A stretch of DNA of 64,000 bases, taken from assembly GCF_025947185.1 (NCBI RefSeq), contig NZ_CP110001.1:1612001-1676000 (forward strand), written 5' to 3'. Of the stretch, positions 30,627 through 41,005 are shown one piece after another. Position 1 is the stretch's first letter, and every line of letters starts with the position of its first letter. A program made the translations under genes and the position numbers. Below the pieces are notes generated by a model that did not search any database, was not told where the DNA came from, and saw nothing but the letters and a program-made list of their open reading frames with translations. Source of the stretch: Flavobacterium sp. N2038. GTDB taxonomy: Bacteria > Bacteroidota > Bacteroidia > Flavobacteriales > Flavobacteriaceae.

Positions 30627-32075
30627 TTAATAGTAAGTAAAGCGTCTTACTTTTGCAATATATTTCGCTAAACGAATTACCTGATGGCTATATCCATATT
30701 CATTGTCATACCAAATGTAGAGTACAATGTTTTTTCCGTCTTTTGAAACAATTGTTGCATTGCTATCGTAGATAGAAGGCGCCGATGTCCCTACAATATC
30801 AGATGATACCAACTCATTATTTAATGAATATTTAATTTGTTCTACAAGCTCTCCTTCCAGAGCGTATTTTTTCATGATTTTATTAATGGCTAAAACTGAG
30901 GTAGCTTTTTTTACTTCTAGATTTAAAACCACAAGTGAACCATTTGGAACCGGAACGCGAATGGCATTTGAAGTAAGTTTTCCTTCCAATGAAGGCAAAG
31001 CTTTTGCAACAGCGCTTCCTGCACCAGTTTCAGTAATTACCATATTTAAGGCTGCAGCTCTGCCACGACGATATTTTTTATGCATATTATCAACCAGATT
31101 TTGGTCGTTTGTATAAGCATGAATAGTTTCTAAATGTCCTTTTACAACACCTATTGTATCTTCAATTGCTTTTAAAATTGGCGTTATGGCATTTGTTGTG
31201 CATGACGCAGCTGAGAAAATATTAATTTCATCTGGGTTGAAATCATTATGATTCACACCGTGTACTATATTCGGGATTCCTTTTCCAGGTGCTGTCAATA
31301 AAACTTTGCTGGCTCCTTTTGAAGTTAAATGTCTTTTAAGAGCTTCCTCAGTTGTAAAAGCACCTGTGTTATCAATTATTAAAGAATCGTTGATGCCATA
31401 TTGTGTGTAATCAATTTCTTCCGGAGCATTTGCTGTTATTATATGTACTGTTGTTCCGTTTATAATTAGGGCATTATTTTTTGGGTCAGCAGTTACAGAT
31501 CCGTGAAAATCTCCATGAATAGAATCATATCGTAATAATGAAGCTCTTTTTTCTAAACTAGATGCATCATTTTTGTCTCGGGTTACAATAGCTCTCAAAC
31601 GCAATTGATTTCCTTTTCCGGTTTTAGACATTAGCTCTCTTGCCAATAAACGTCCAATTCTTCCAAAACCATATAAAACAACATCTTTAGGCTGAATTTC
31701 TTCTGAAGATTTTGCTTTTTTTAATTTATCCATAACAAAGTATCTCGCGTCTGGATATTTTTCATCTTCTAAACGATACTCGTAAGTCAGTTTTCCTAAA
31801 TCTATTTTTGCAGGAGGTAAATCTAATGATAAAACAACTTTTGCGATTTCAACCGAATCAAAAATGGTAATTGGTTTGCCAACAAATTCACCTGCATATT
31901 GATGCAGATTGATTATCTCGCTGACATTTTGATCCAGTAATTGATTTTTAAATAAAACCATTTCGATAGACTTGTCATACCATAAATCGCTTATGATTTT
32001 TATTAATTCGACACCAGCTCTTCTTCGGTCGACTTGTAATGATACCTCTTTTTGGTACAAAGATTTTTTGCTCAT
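30627..32075 (-). CDS. Glyceraldehyde-3-phosphate dehydrogenase, long form
   Basis: A 482-residue GAPDH, about 150 residues longer than the usual 330-340. The extra N-terminal 120 or so residues (LYQKEVSLQVDRRRAGVELI onward) precede the NAD-binding start VVLYGFGRIGRLLARELM. The catalytic Cys is in SAASCTTNAITPILK, and the C-terminal VVLYIWYDNEYGYS (written IVLYIWYDNEYGYS here) is canonical. Bacteroidota often have a second GAPDH of this long type. The extra domain and cofactor preference are not clear from the sequence. It acts in glycolysis or gluconeogenesis. Confidence 0.93.
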   Translation of the reverse strand: MSKKSLYQKEVSLQVDRRRAGVELIKIISDLWYDKSIEMVLFKNQLLDQNVSEIINLHQYAGEFVGKPITIFDSVEIAKVVLSLDLPPAKIDLGKLTYEYRLEDEKYPDARYFVMDKLKKAKSSEEIQPKDVVLYGFGRIGRLLARELMSKTGKGNQLRLRAIVTRDKNDASSLEKRASLLRYDSIHGDFHGSVTADPKNNALIINGTTVHIITANAPEEIDYTQYGINDSLIIDNTGAFTTEEALKRHLTSKGASKVLLTAPGKGIPNIVHGVNHNDFNPDEINIFSAASCTTNAITPILKAIEDTIGVVKGHLETIHAYTNDQNLVDNMHKKYRRGRAAALNMVITETGAGSAVAKALPSLEGKLTSNAIRVPVPNGSLVVLNLEVKKATSVLAINKIMKKYALEGELVEQIKYSLNNELVSSDIVGTSAPSIYDSNATIVSKDGKNIVLYIWYDNEYGYSHQVIRLAKYIAKVRRFTYY

Positions 32076-32184
32076 AATTGATTAAATTGAAAAAATAAAA
32101 TGCTCACTATTTTAAAATTTGGCGCAAAAGTATCCATTTCAATCGATTTCGTAAACTATTTTATGATTTATTTTTGAAAATAAA

Positions 32185-32212
32185 AAAGCCATCTTAATTT
32201 TAAGATGGCTTT
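32185..32212 (-). terminator. Terminator of the HtrA-like gene
   Basis: Twelve-bp stem AAAGCCATCTTA/TAAGATGGCTTT, loop ATTT, T-rich on the minus strand; 24 bases after the protease stop. Confidence 0.8.
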
Positions 32213-32235
32213 GAAAATGATAAATTTTAATTTTT

Positions 32236-33633
32236 TTAAATGATAATTCTAAAGATTTCTCCGTTTCTGTTGATCATCTCAATGCGGACACTTTGTCCTT
32301 CATCTTTTTTGCTTAAAAGTTTAGAAACAGTTTCAACATTTGTTGCTTTTACATTGTCAATACTTAATATGATGTTGCCTTGCAGTTCATTTTGATATTG
32401 CATTAAATTTTCATTGGTGATATTTTTGATTTTAACACCATAATCAATTCTAAATTTCTTTTTATCAGCAGCATCGATATTTTCTAATTCGATTCCTTTA
32501 AATTCGGCACTGTAAAATTCATTTTTACTCAGCGTTACAGGAACAGATTTTGTTTTTCCATCTTTGATGTAGGTAACTTTTACAACATCATTTGGTCTTT
32601 TAGTATTAATATAACCTGAAAGATCTGCATAAGTTGCAATGTTTTGTTCATCTAGTTTTACGATAATATCTCCTTTTGTAAGTCCGGCTTTTTCTGCTCC
32701 TGAATTTTTGGTTACTCTATTAATATAGAATCCCTGTGTTTCTGTAATTCCTAATTCTTTAGAAGCTGTACTGTTAAGTTCGCCACCTTCTACACCAAGA
32801 ATTCCTCTTTGAACATTTCCGTATTCCATAATATCCTCAATAATTTTTCGGGCAATATTAGATGGAACAGCAAAAGAATATCCAACATAAGATCCAGTCA
32901 TTGAAGAAATCATGGTATTAATTCCGATTAATTCACCTCTTGCATTTACTAATGCCCCACCGCTATTTCCCGGATTTACTGCAGCATCTGTCTGAATGAA
33001 AGACTGAATTCCGCTTTGATCTAAATTTCTGGCTTTTGCAGAAACAATTCCGGCTGTAACAGTCGAGGTTAAATTATAAGGATTTCCAACAGCCAAAACC
33101 CATTCACCAACTTTTACAGAATCAGAATTAGCAAAAGCAGTATAGGGTAATTTTTCATCGGCATTAATTTTTAAAAGGGCAATGTCCATTTTAGAATCCG
33201 TACCAATTAATTTTGCTTTGTATGATTTTTTATTGTTTAAGGTAATTTCAATTTCTGTCGCGTCTTTGATTACGTGATTATTGGTTACAATATATCCATC
33301 CTCAGAAATAATTACTCCAGAACCAGTTCCTACCTGTTCTTGCTGCTGCTGTCCGCCATAGCCATAGAAAAATTCCAGCATCGGATTGCTTACGGTTCTT
33401 CTCGAAACGTTTTTTACGTGAACAACAGTATGAATAGTTTTGTCTGCAGCTTCAGTAAAATCAACTGCTTCAGCTGCTAAACCAACATTTCTTCCAAATG
33501 AGTTTGGGGCGAGAGTTACAACAGAATTTCTTTTTCCAAAAAATGAATTGTTGCTTTCAAATAATAACTTGTAAGCACCAAGAGTAATAGCACCACTAAG
33601 TAATGATACTAAAAATAAGGCTGAAAATCTTTT
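32236..33633 (-). CDS. HtrA/Deg-family periplasmic serine protease
   Basis: The preferred start is 33633 (MKRFSALFLVSLLSGAITLGAY, a signal/anchor); an in-frame ATG at 33675 would add 14 residues. The trypsin-like domain has its triad in NNHVIKD (His), DSKMDIALLKI (Asp) and NPGNSGGALV (Ser). Two PDZ-like regions follow, near residues 270-360 and 380-465. Degrades or chaperones misfolded envelope proteins. The gene stands alone with its own terminator, and its promoter region is shared with the divergent dapF. Confidence 0.93.
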   Translation of the reverse strand, partial: KRFSALFLVSLLSGAITLGAYKLLFESNNSFFGKRNSVVTLAPNSFGRNVGLAAEAVDFTEAADKTIHTVVHVKNVSRRTVSNPMLEFFYGYGGQQQQEQVGTGSGVIISEDGYIVTNNHVIKDATEIEITLNNKKSYKAKLIGTDSKMDIALLKINADEKLPYTAFANSDSVKVGEWVLAVGNPYNLTSTVTAGIVSAKARNLDQSGIQSFIQTDAAVNPGNSGGALVNARGELIGINTMISSMTGSYVGYSFAVPSNIARKIIEDIMEYGNVQRGILGVEGGELNSTASKELGITETQGFYINRVTKNSGAEKAGLTKGDIIVKLDEQNIATYADLSGYINTKRPNDVVKVTYIKDGKTKSVPVTLSKNEFYSAEFKGIELENIDAADKKKFRIDYGVKIKNITNENLMQYQNELQGNIILSIDNVKATNVETVSKLLSKKDEGQSVRIEMINRNGEIFRIII

Positions 33634-33769
33634 CATATTAGAGTTTGTAATTAAGTTATTAGAATTTTGTTTCATGTTTAATTTAACGTAAAATTACTTC
33701 AAAAAATTATTTGTAAAAACGGTTTAACGCTCTTTAACAATGATTAACATTTCCTTAATTAATTGTTTG

Positions 33770-33777
33770 TACTTTTG
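33770..33777 (+). promoter_or_regulatory. Putative -7 element of dapF
   Basis: TACTTTTG, a match to TAnnTTTG, 19 bases before the dapF ATG. The -33 position is T-rich but lacks a perfect TTG. Confidence 0.5.
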
Positions 33778-33796
33778 TACTTCTAACAACTAAAAA

Positions 33797-34579
33797 ATGC
33801 AAGTAGAATTTTATAAATATCAAGGTACAGGGAACGATTTTGTAATGATTGACAATCGTTCTAATTTTTTTCCGAAAGAAGATATTCAATTAATTGAGCG
33901 TTTATGTGACAGACGATTTGGTATTGGTGCAGACGGACTTATCTTACTTGAAAATGATTCAGATACAGATTTCAGAATGGTTTACTATAATTCTGATGGA
34001 AATCAAAGTTCAATGTGTGGCAATGGCGGAAGATGTCTTGTTGCTTTCGCTAACCAATTAGGGGTAATTGATGATAAAACTACTTTTATCGCTACCGATG
34101 GATTGCATCATGCTTCTGTTGGAAAAGACGCTATTGTTTCTTTGCAGATGATTGATGTTGACCAAATACAAAAACAAGATTCATATACCTTCTTAAATAC
34201 GGGTTCGCCACATCATGTTCAGATTGTTGAAGATTTGAAAAATTACAATGCAAAAGAAAATGGAGCTGCTATTCGTTACGGAGAATTATATGGTGAAAAA
34301 GGAAGTAATGTTAATTTTGTAAAGAAGATTGATGAAGATACTTTTTCGCTTCGTACTTACGAGAGAGGTGTGGAGGATGAAACTTTGGCCTGCGGAACCG
34401 GAGCTACAGCTGTAGCAATTGCAATGAATGCTATTGGGGAAACAGATAAAACTTCGATTAATTTGAATGTAGAAGGAGGGAAACTTGTTGTCTCTTTTGA
34501 TAAAATTGGAGATCATTTTACGAATGTTTTTCTAACCGGACCAGCAAAATTTGTTTTTAAAGGAACTATTGAAATTTAA
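33797..34579 (+). CDS. dapF: Diaminopimelate epimerase
   Basis: Interconverts LL- and meso-diaminopimelate for lysine and peptidoglycan synthesis. The 260-residue protein has both catalytic Cys: SMCGNGGRC in the first half and ETLACGTGATAVA in the second, and the YQGTGNDFVMIDNR N-terminal signature. It leads a plus-strand group with a GNAT acetyltransferase and mltG, gaps of 31 and 11 bases, which suggests an envelope-related operon. Confidence 0.97.
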   Translation: MQVEFYKYQGTGNDFVMIDNRSNFFPKEDIQLIERLCDRRFGIGADGLILLENDSDTDFRMVYYNSDGNQSSMCGNGGRCLVAFANQLGVIDDKTTFIATDGLHHASVGKDAIVSLQMIDVDQIQKQDSYTFLNTGSPHHVQIVEDLKNYNAKENGAAIRYGELYGEKGSNVNFVKKIDEDTFSLRTYERGVEDETLACGTGATAVAIAMNAIGETDKTSINLNVEGGKLVVSFDKIGDHFTNVFLTGPAKFVFKGTIEI

Positions 34580-34610
34580 GTCTCAGTTTAATCTAAATTT
34601 CATATTTTAA

Positions 34611-35144
34611 ATGATAACACTCAAAGGAGAATCGATTTATTTACGAGCATTAGAACCTAATGATTTAGAGTTTGTATATGCTATGGAAAATGATCAGAGC
34701 ATTTGGGAAGTCAGTAATACCAATACACCATATAGTCGCTTTTTGATTCGGCAATATCTTGAAAATGCACAGCAGGATATTTATGAAGCAAAACAATTGC
34801 GTTTAGCAATTTGTCAGGATGAAGATTTTCCGGCAATTGGATTAATAGATTTATTTGAATTTGATCCCAGAAACAATAAAGCCGGAGTTGGAATTGTAAT
34901 TCAGAATAAAGATAACAGAAACCAAAACATTGGTTCTGAGGCGCTGGGATTATTAATTAAATATTCATTTCACCATTTAAATTTGCATCAATTATATGCA
35001 AATATTAATGTAGGAAATGAAGCTAGTATAGCTCTTTTTACTAAATTTGGTTTTGAGAAAATAGGAATTAAAAAAGATTGGATTTTGCTAAATAACCACT
35101 ATCAAGACGAAGCAATTTTTCAGTTAATTAACAAACATATTTAA
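34611..35144 (+). CDS. RimJ/RimL-like GNAT acetyltransferase
   Basis: A 177-residue N-acetyltransferase with the acceptor-side start (GESIYLRALEPNDLEFVYAM) and the acetyl-CoA loop region NKDNRNQNIGSEALGLLIKY. The end (ANINVGNEASIALFTKFGFE) is typical for the RimJ/RimL group. The substrate is unknown. It lies between dapF and mltG, probably in the same message. Confidence 0.88.
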   Translation: MITLKGESIYLRALEPNDLEFVYAMENDQSIWEVSNTNTPYSRFLIRQYLENAQQDIYEAKQLRLAICQDEDFPAIGLIDLFEFDPRNNKAGVGIVIQNKDNRNQNIGSEALGLLIKYSFHHLNLHQLYANINVGNEASIALFTKFGFEKIGIKKDWILLNNHYQDEAIFQLINKHI

Positions 35145-35155
35145 TATTTTAAACT

Positions 35156-36196
35156 TTGAAATTAAAAAAAATCATCACAATACTAGCTGTAGCCGTAATT
35201 TCTGTTTTAATGATTTACGGATTTATTTTAATTAGCAGAATATTTAGTGCTAATACTAAATTTGAAGAAAAAGAACTTTATGTATACGTTCCTACAGGAG
35301 CTAACTATACAGATGTAAAAAAAATATTAGAACCATACATTAAGAATTTCGACAATTTTGAATTAGTAGCCAACAAAAGAAGCTATCCTGAAAATGTAAA
35401 ATCAGGTCGCTTTTTGCTTAAAAAAGACATGAACAATATTGATTTGGTACGTGCTATGCGCTCTAATGTTCCGGTAAAATTGGCTTTTAATAATCAGGAG
35501 CGTTTAGAGAATTTTGCTGGCAGAGTGGGTTCTGAAATTGAAGCTGACAGTTTATCTTTATTAAAAGCAATAAAAGATTCTACTTTTATGGCAGCAAACG
35601 GATTTAATGAAGAAAATGTTTTTGCCATGTTTATTCCAAACACTTATGAAATTTACTGGAATACTTCTGCAGAAAAGTTCCGTGATAAAATGATTAAGGA
35701 GTATCATAATTTTTGGACAGCTGAAAGGATTGAAAAAGCAAAAAAACAAGGTTTAACTCCGGTTCAGGCTACTATTTTAGCTTCAATTGTTCACAAAGAG
35801 TCGGTTAAAAAAGATGAACGTCCACGTATTGCTGGTGTTTATTTAAACCGTTTGCGTTTGGCAATGCCTTTGCAAGCTGATCCAACTGTAATTTATGCTT
35901 TAAAATTAAGAGATAACAATTTTGATCAGGTTATTAAGAGAGTTTTTTATAATGATTTGGTTATGAAATCGCCTTATAATACTTATGTAAATATTGGGCT
36001 TCCTCCGGGGCCAATTGCAATGCCTGATATTACGGCACTTGATGCAGTTTTAAATCCTGAGAAAAACGATTATATTTATTTTTGTGCGAGTGTAGAACGT
36101 TTCGGTTATCACGAATTTGCTTCAACTTTGGCAGAACATAATGTTAATGCGAAAAAGTATTCTGACTGGATTGCAAGTCAGGGTGTAACAAGATAA
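35156..36196 (+). CDS. mltG: Endolytic murein transglycosylase MltG
   Basis: Cuts nascent peptidoglycan strands to set their length. One N-terminal helix (about 5-27) anchors the periplasmic YceG domain, with the catalytic Glu in IVHKESVKKDERPRIAGVYLNRL, QADPTVIYAL and YNTYVNIGLPPGPIAMP. The 346-residue length is typical. I use the TTG at 35156, 11 bases after the upstream stop, because the first in-frame ATG would remove most of the anchor. A terminator follows. Confidence 0.95.
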   Translation: MKLKKIITILAVAVISVLMIYGFILISRIFSANTKFEEKELYVYVPTGANYTDVKKILEPYIKNFDNFELVANKRSYPENVKSGRFLLKKDMNNIDLVRAMRSNVPVKLAFNNQERLENFAGRVGSEIEADSLSLLKAIKDSTFMAANGFNEENVFAMFIPNTYEIYWNTSAEKFRDKMIKEYHNFWTAERIEKAKKQGLTPVQATILASIVHKESVKKDERPRIAGVYLNRLRLAMPLQADPTVIYALKLRDNNFDQVIKRVFYNDLVMKSPYNTYVNIGLPPGPIAMPDITALDAVLNPEKNDYIYFCASVERFGYHEFASTLAEHNVNAKKYSDWIASQGVTR

Positions 36197-36750
36197 TTAG
36201 TTATTAAAAATAACATTATAAAAAACCGAAGCTTTTAAGCTTCGGTTTTTTTATGATTTAAGTTTATGGCTTCAGTTAAATTTTATGCAATCAGAGCTAG
36301 AAAAAATGTTTTGTTTGCAAGGTAATTTTCGTACAATATGATTCGATTCTCAGAATAATTTTTGAAAGATTAAAGGTGTTTTTTGTTCATTAAGATTAGA
36401 AAACGATGTTTTTTATGGTTTTTATCTTACAAATTTTTTGCAAATTTTTAGAACAAGGATTAAATTTGCGTTAGTAAATTGGAAGTTATTGTGAGTTTTG
36501 TCTTATTATTTTAACTAATTTGGTAAAAATTTGATAAAAATGATGTTTTTTGGTTTTATTTTTTGAGGCTATTTCCGAAGTTTTTGATCTCTGCCAAATC
36601 TCCCGAAAAGTGCATTACCAGAGGGTTTTAGGAGGATTTTAAATTTCTTAAAAACATGTAAAGTGTTGATTTATAAGGTAGTTTTGTATTTGTTATCTTT
36701 GCATCGTAGAAATTTCAAAAGGGTGACAGCGTTTTGAAGAAAAACAATTT
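36197..36750. other. 554-bp intergenic region
   Basis: Beyond the terminator I see no gene. It is AT-rich with many TTTTTTGTT/TTTTTATGG runs. TATCTTTG at 36694-36701 is a plausible -7 box, 50 bases before the next ATG, with no TTG at the ideal distance. The long upstream region may hold regulation I cannot identify. Confidence 0.5.
36221..36250 (+). terminator. Terminator of the dapF-mltG group
   Basis: AAAAACCGAAGCTT and complement with a 2-base loop, followed by T; 24 bases after mltG. Confidence 0.85.
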
Positions 36751-37389
36751 ATGATAAAGAAATGGTATTTTTACGCGAGTTTGATCGTTATTATTACATT
36801 TTTAAGTTTGGGTTTTAAACCCTTCAATCTGGAGACCAAGCCTTGGTTCTTAACAGAAAAAACAGATGGAACAGAATACATGTTTCCATCACAAGAAAAG
36901 GATGATTATCCTAATTTAAACTTCCCATACACCGGAAACCATTTAATAGGCTTTAAAGAAGCAGTTGCTTTTAAAGAATCTCAAGGAAAGTACCGTTTGG
37001 TCAATTCACTTGGTTATATGGGGAAATATCAATTTGGGGCTGAAGCTCTAAGAGCTATTGGTATTAAAAACAACAAAAACTTTTTAAAAGATCCGGCATT
37101 ACAAGAAAAAGCTTTTATTGCATTACTATCCAAAAACAAATGGATTTTGCGTAATGAAATTCAAAAGTACGAAGGACAGATTATTAGTGGTATTGAAATT
37201 ACCGAATCTGGTATTTTGGCTGCTGCGCATCTTGGCGGAGCTGGCTCAGTAAAAAACTTCTTTAAGAATAAAGGGAACAGGCATTTTAGAGATGCTTACG
37301 GAACTTCTTTAAGAAGTTATTTAAAAGCTTTTGGAGGATATGATCTTTCGTATATTGAGGCAGATAGTAACGCCACAGTAAACGATTAA
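36751..37389 (+). CDS. Membrane-anchored lysozyme-like protein
   Basis: A 212-residue protein with an N-terminal signal/anchor (WYFYASLIVIITFLSLGF). The central part IGFKEAVAFKESQGKYRLVNS then LGYMGKYQFGAEALRAIG looks like a lysozyme-fold lytic enzyme: FKES supplies the likely catalytic Glu and the Gly-Tyr-Met-Gly-Lys-Tyr-Gln-Phe segment is common in such domains. The C-terminal GILAAAHLGGAGSVKNFF also fits. It follows mltG, suggesting peptidoglycan work. The fold assignment is moderate; catalysis is inferred. Confidence 0.75.
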   Translation: MIKKWYFYASLIVIITFLSLGFKPFNLETKPWFLTEKTDGTEYMFPSQEKDDYPNLNFPYTGNHLIGFKEAVAFKESQGKYRLVNSLGYMGKYQFGAEALRAIGIKNNKNFLKDPALQEKAFIALLSKNKWILRNEIQKYEGQIISGIEITESGILAAAHLGGAGSVKNFFKNKGNRHFRDAYGTSLRSYLKAFGGYDLSYIEADSNATVND

Positions 37390-37406
37390 GAATGAAAAGA
37401 AGAATA

Positions 37407-37435
37407 AAAAAATCCCGAAAACTTCGGGATTTTTT
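37407..37435. terminator. Bidirectional terminator between the lysozyme-like gene and mutase
   Basis: Thirteen-bp stem AAAAAATCCCGAA with complement and 3-base loop, between convergent genes. Confidence 0.85.
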
Positions 37436-37446
37436 TATTGCTATTA

Positions 37447-39582
37447 TTAGTCAATTAAGATTTCTAAAATTTGAATGGCTGCTTCACTGATTTTAGTTCC
37501 GGGACCAAAAACGGCTACAGCACCGGCATCAAATAAATATTGATAGTCCTGCGCCGGAATAACACCACCCACAATCACCATAATATCGTCGCGACCATGT
37601 TTTTTTAGTTCTTCGATTACTTGTGGGACCAGAGTTTTATGTCCGGCAGCTAAAGAAGAAACACCTAAAATGTGAACGTCATTTTCGACAGCTTGTTTAG
37701 CGGCTTCAGCAGGAGTTTGAAAAAGTGGACCTATATCGACATCAAAACCTACATCTGCATAACCAGTTGCTACAACTTTTGCGCCTCGGTCATGCCCATC
37801 TTGCCCCATTTTGGCAATCATGATTCTTGGACGTCTTCCTTCTTGTTTTGCAAAAGCATCTGCTAACTGCTTAGCTTTTTCAAAATTTTCGTCATTTTTT
37901 ATTGCTGCACTATACACACCGCTAAAGGATTTAATTTGTGCTTTAAATCTGCCAAAAACACTTTCCAGAGCATCGCTAATTTCTCCTAATGTTGCTCTTT
38001 CGCGAGCAGCTTCAGTAGCAATTTCCAGTAAGTTTCCTTGTCCGGTTTTGGCACAATGAATTAATTTTTCCAGTGATTGATTTACTTTTTCAGTATTTCT
38101 TTTTGCTTTTATGTCAGTAAGACGTTCAATTTGCTGCTTACGAACCATTTGGTTGTCAACATCTAAAATATGTAACGGATCTTCTTTTTCTAATCTAAAT
38201 TGGTTTACACCAACAATAATATCCTGACCGCTATCAATCTTTGCTTGTTTTCTTGCGGCAGCTTCTTCGATTCTAAGTTTAGGGATTCCGGCTTCGATAG
38301 CTTTTGTCATACCGCCTAATTCTTCAACTTCCTCGATTAGCTTCCAGGTATTTTTTAGGATTTCATTAGTCAATGATTCAACATAATAACTTCCTCCCCA
38401 AGGATCAACTGTTTTGGTAATTTTAGTTTCTTCCTGTAAAAATATTTGAGTATTACGGGCAATTCTGGCAGAGAAGTCAGTTGGAAGTGCAATTGCTTCA
38501 TCAAGTGCATTGGTATGCAATGATTGCGTTCCTCCAAATGCTGCTGCTGTAGCCTCGATACAAGTTCTCGCTACATTGTTAAAAGGATCCTGTTCTGTTA
38601 AACTCCAGCCACTAGTTTGGCAATGTGTTCTAAGAGCTAAGGATTTATCACTTTTTGGATTAAATTGCTGAATTAATTTTGCCCAGATCATTCGGCCGGC
38701 TCTCATTTTTGCGATTTCCATGAAATGATTCATACCAATAGCCCAAAAGAAAGAAAGGCGAGGGGCAAATTCATCAATTGACATTCCGGTTGATAATCCT
38801 GTTCTAATGTATTCTAAACCATCTGCTAACGTATAGGCTAACTCAATATCTGCTGTCGCGCCTGCTTCCTGCATATGATAACCTGAAATAGAGATAGAAT
38901 TGAATTTCGGCATTTTTTTGCTCGTAAATTCAAAAATATCAGCGATGATTTTCATAGAAGGTGTTGGTGGATAGATATAAGTATTACGCACCATAAATTC
39001 CTTCAAGATGTCATTTTGAATTGTCCCTGACAATTTACTTAATGCAACTCCTTGTTCTTCGGCCGCAACAATGTAAAAGGCCATAATTGGCAGGACAGCT
39101 CCGTTCATAGTCATTGAAACTGACATTTCATCTAATGGAATCTGATCGAATAATACTTTCATATCTTCAACAGAATCAATCGCAACTCCGGCTTTTCCAA
39201 CGTCACCAACTACTCTTTCATGATCTGAATCGTAACCTCGGTGTGTGGGTAAATCAAAAGCAATAGATAGCCCTTTTTGTCCTGCAGCAAGATTTCTTCT
39301 GTAAAAAGCATTACTTTCTTCTGCTGTTGAAAATCCTGCATATTGACGAATTGTCCATGGGCGTCTTACATACATTGTAGCATAAGGTCCGCGTAAATTG
39401 GGTGCAAAGCCAGCCCCGAAATCAAGAAATTCTAAATCTTCAAGATCTTTTTGTGAATAGTTTTTTTTGATTTCAATTCCTTCAGCAGTCATGAAGTTTT
39501 CGGTCATTTGTTGATTCTGATCAACATCTGACTTCTCACTTTTAACTTCTAATTTTATATGTTTAAGGTCTTTTCTTATCAT
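37447..39582 (-). CDS. Methylmalonyl-CoA mutase, large (B12-binding) subunit
   Basis: Converts methylmalonyl-CoA to succinyl-CoA using adenosylcobalamin. The 711-residue protein has the substrate-binding TIM barrel ([20 protein letters not shown] near residue 65; [20 protein letters not shown]) and a C-terminal B12 domain with the lower-ligand motif [10 protein letters not shown] and [13 protein letters not shown] 42-base gap follows the small-subunit gene on the same strand, so the two form an operon. Used in propionate metabolism. Confidence 0.97.
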   Translation of the reverse strand: MIRKDLKHIKLEVKSEKSDVDQNQQMTENFMTAEGIEIKKNYSQKDLEDLEFLDFGAGFAPNLRGPYATMYVRRPWTIRQYAGFSTAEESNAFYRRNLAAGQKGLSIAFDLPTHRGYDSDHERVVGDVGKAGVAIDSVEDMKVLFDQIPLDEMSVSMTMNGAVLPIMAFYIVAAEEQGVALSKLSGTIQNDILKEFMVRNTYIYPPTPSMKIIADIFEFTSKKMPKFNSISISGYHMQEAGATADIELAYTLADGLEYIRTGLSTGMSIDEFAPRLSFFWAIGMNHFMEIAKMRAGRMIWAKLIQQFNPKSDKSLALRTHCQTSGWSLTEQDPFNNVARTCIEATAAAFGGTQSLHTNALDEAIALPTDFSARIARNTQIFLQEETKITKTVDPWGGSYYVESLTNEILKNTWKLIEEVEELGGMTKAIEAGIPKLRIEEAAARKQAKIDSGQDIIVGVNQFRLEKEDPLHILDVDNQMVRKQQIERLTDIKAKRNTEKVNQSLEKLIHCAKTGQGNLLEIATEAARERATLGEISDALESVFGRFKAQIKSFSGVYSAAIKNDENFEKAKQLADAFAKQEGRRPRIMIAKMGQDGHDRGAKVVATGYADVGFDVDIGPLFQTPAEAAKQAVENDVHILGVSSLAAGHKTLVPQVIEELKKHGRDDIMVIVGGVIPAQDYQYLFDAGAVAVFGPGTKISEAAIQILEILID

Positions 39583-39624
39583 GGAGACACTTCTTTGTAA
39601 GAGATTATTAATTACTTTAAAAGA

Positions 39625-40989
39625 CTATTCAAGTTCTAAACGTTCTTGTTCCAGTTTCTCTGCTAATCTTTTTTCTATTATTGGTGTAATTAATGTTTTT
39701 CTTGGTTTAATTTTTACAAAAGGAAACAGTTCTAAATCATGTTTCATTTTGTCTTCTTTGTTGGGATATTTATTCGTTCCTAATAAAACTTCTTTTTTTG
39801 AATCGAATAAATCTTGTTCTTTATTGGCGCTTTCCTGAATTTTCTTTTTGATCGTTCCGTCGTTTAATAATTTTAAGAAACCACCATTGGATTCAATATC
39901 TTTAAATAAGGTAAGACTTTTTTCTGCCAGTTGTGTGGTTAAGCTTTCTATATAATAACTGCCGTCAGCCGGATTATTTACTTTGTCAAAATAGCTTTCG
40001 TGTTTCAGGACTAACAATTGATTTCGAGCAATACGATCTCCAAATTCATTGTCTTTATGGTATAAGGCGTCATAAGGTAAATTGGCTACAGAATCTGCTC
40101 CTCCTAATATTGCCGACATGCATTCGGTTGTGGTACGAAGCATATTAACATTGTAATCGTAAATGGTTTTATTACGCCTCGTTGGTGTTGCCAGAATATG
40201 ACATTCGATATCAGGATTATATTCTGCAGCAATTAATTTAAAAAGCATTCTTAAAGTGCGAAGTTTTGCAATTTCAAAGAAATAATTCGTTCCAATTGAT
40301 ACCTGGAAAACAATTGGAGTTACAATATTTGGTAAACGATTTAAATATTCGTTTGCGTGCGCTAAGCTGTAAGCGATTTGCTGTGTAATATTGGCTCCTG
40401 CATTTTGGTACAAACCTAAATCAATACTTAGGAGTGAAAGATTGGTGACTGTTTTTGAAATATTTTCCAGTGTTTCAAAATTATTTTTGTCAGATGTTGT
40501 GAACCAGTTTCCTTCTCTTGCAAAATGGCCAATTGGATCTATATTACAGAAAAAAGTTGCTTTTTTCTGAATTGAAATTGAATCCAGTTTTTTTACGAAA
40601 TCGATTGAGATAAAACTCAAATTAAAGTAAACGATTTTGTTTTCTAAAGGAAGAGTTTCAAGTAGTTTTTGAATATCGATATTCTCATTTTCTATTGAAA
40701 AACGTAAACTTTCAGCACCTCTTTCGATAGTGTTGATGGCTCTTTGAATCGATTTCTCGACATCATGAACAAAAATATTTTGACAGATTGTAAAGTTTGA
40801 AACCTGAGTTTCTGCAGACGCAGCACCAGCAAACTCATCGCGGTGATAAAAAGGTTTTACCTGAATATCTTCTGGAGAGTTCCAGATAACTGTTTCGTTG
40901 TAATCAGCTCCATCCAGTTCAAACTGAATTTTTTGTTTCCATTGCTTGGATGAAATCGGATTGAAATCGTTGAACAGGGTAGTGGCCAT
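39625..40989 (-). CDS. Methylmalonyl-CoA mutase, small subunit
   Basis: A 454-residue protein homologous to the barrel part of the large subunit (SSKQWKQKIQFELDGADYNE; ADSVANLPYDAL; DGSYYIESLTTQLAEKSLTLF) but lacking the C-terminal B12 motif DxHxxG, as expected for the non-catalytic partner. It is upstream of the large subunit and 16 bases after the FtsB-like gene, so the unit may include that gene. Confidence 0.95.
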   Translation of the reverse strand: MATTLFNDFNPISSKQWKQKIQFELDGADYNETVIWNSPEDIQVKPFYHRDEFAGAASAETQVSNFTICQNIFVHDVEKSIQRAINTIERGAESLRFSIENENIDIQKLLETLPLENKIVYFNLSFISIDFVKKLDSISIQKKATFFCNIDPIGHFAREGNWFTTSDKNNFETLENISKTVTNLSLLSIDLGLYQNAGANITQQIAYSLAHANEYLNRLPNIVTPIVFQVSIGTNYFFEIAKLRTLRMLFKLIAAEYNPDIECHILATPTRRNKTIYDYNVNMLRTTTECMSAILGGADSVANLPYDALYHKDNEFGDRIARNQLLVLKHESYFDKVNNPADGSYYIESLTTQLAEKSLTLFKDIESNGGFLKLLNDGTIKKKIQESANKEQDLFDSKKEVLLGTNKYPNKEDKMKHDLELFPFVKIKPRKTLITPIIEKRLAEKLEQERLELE

Positions 40990-41005
40990 TGGGTGTTTTT
41001 TCTAA

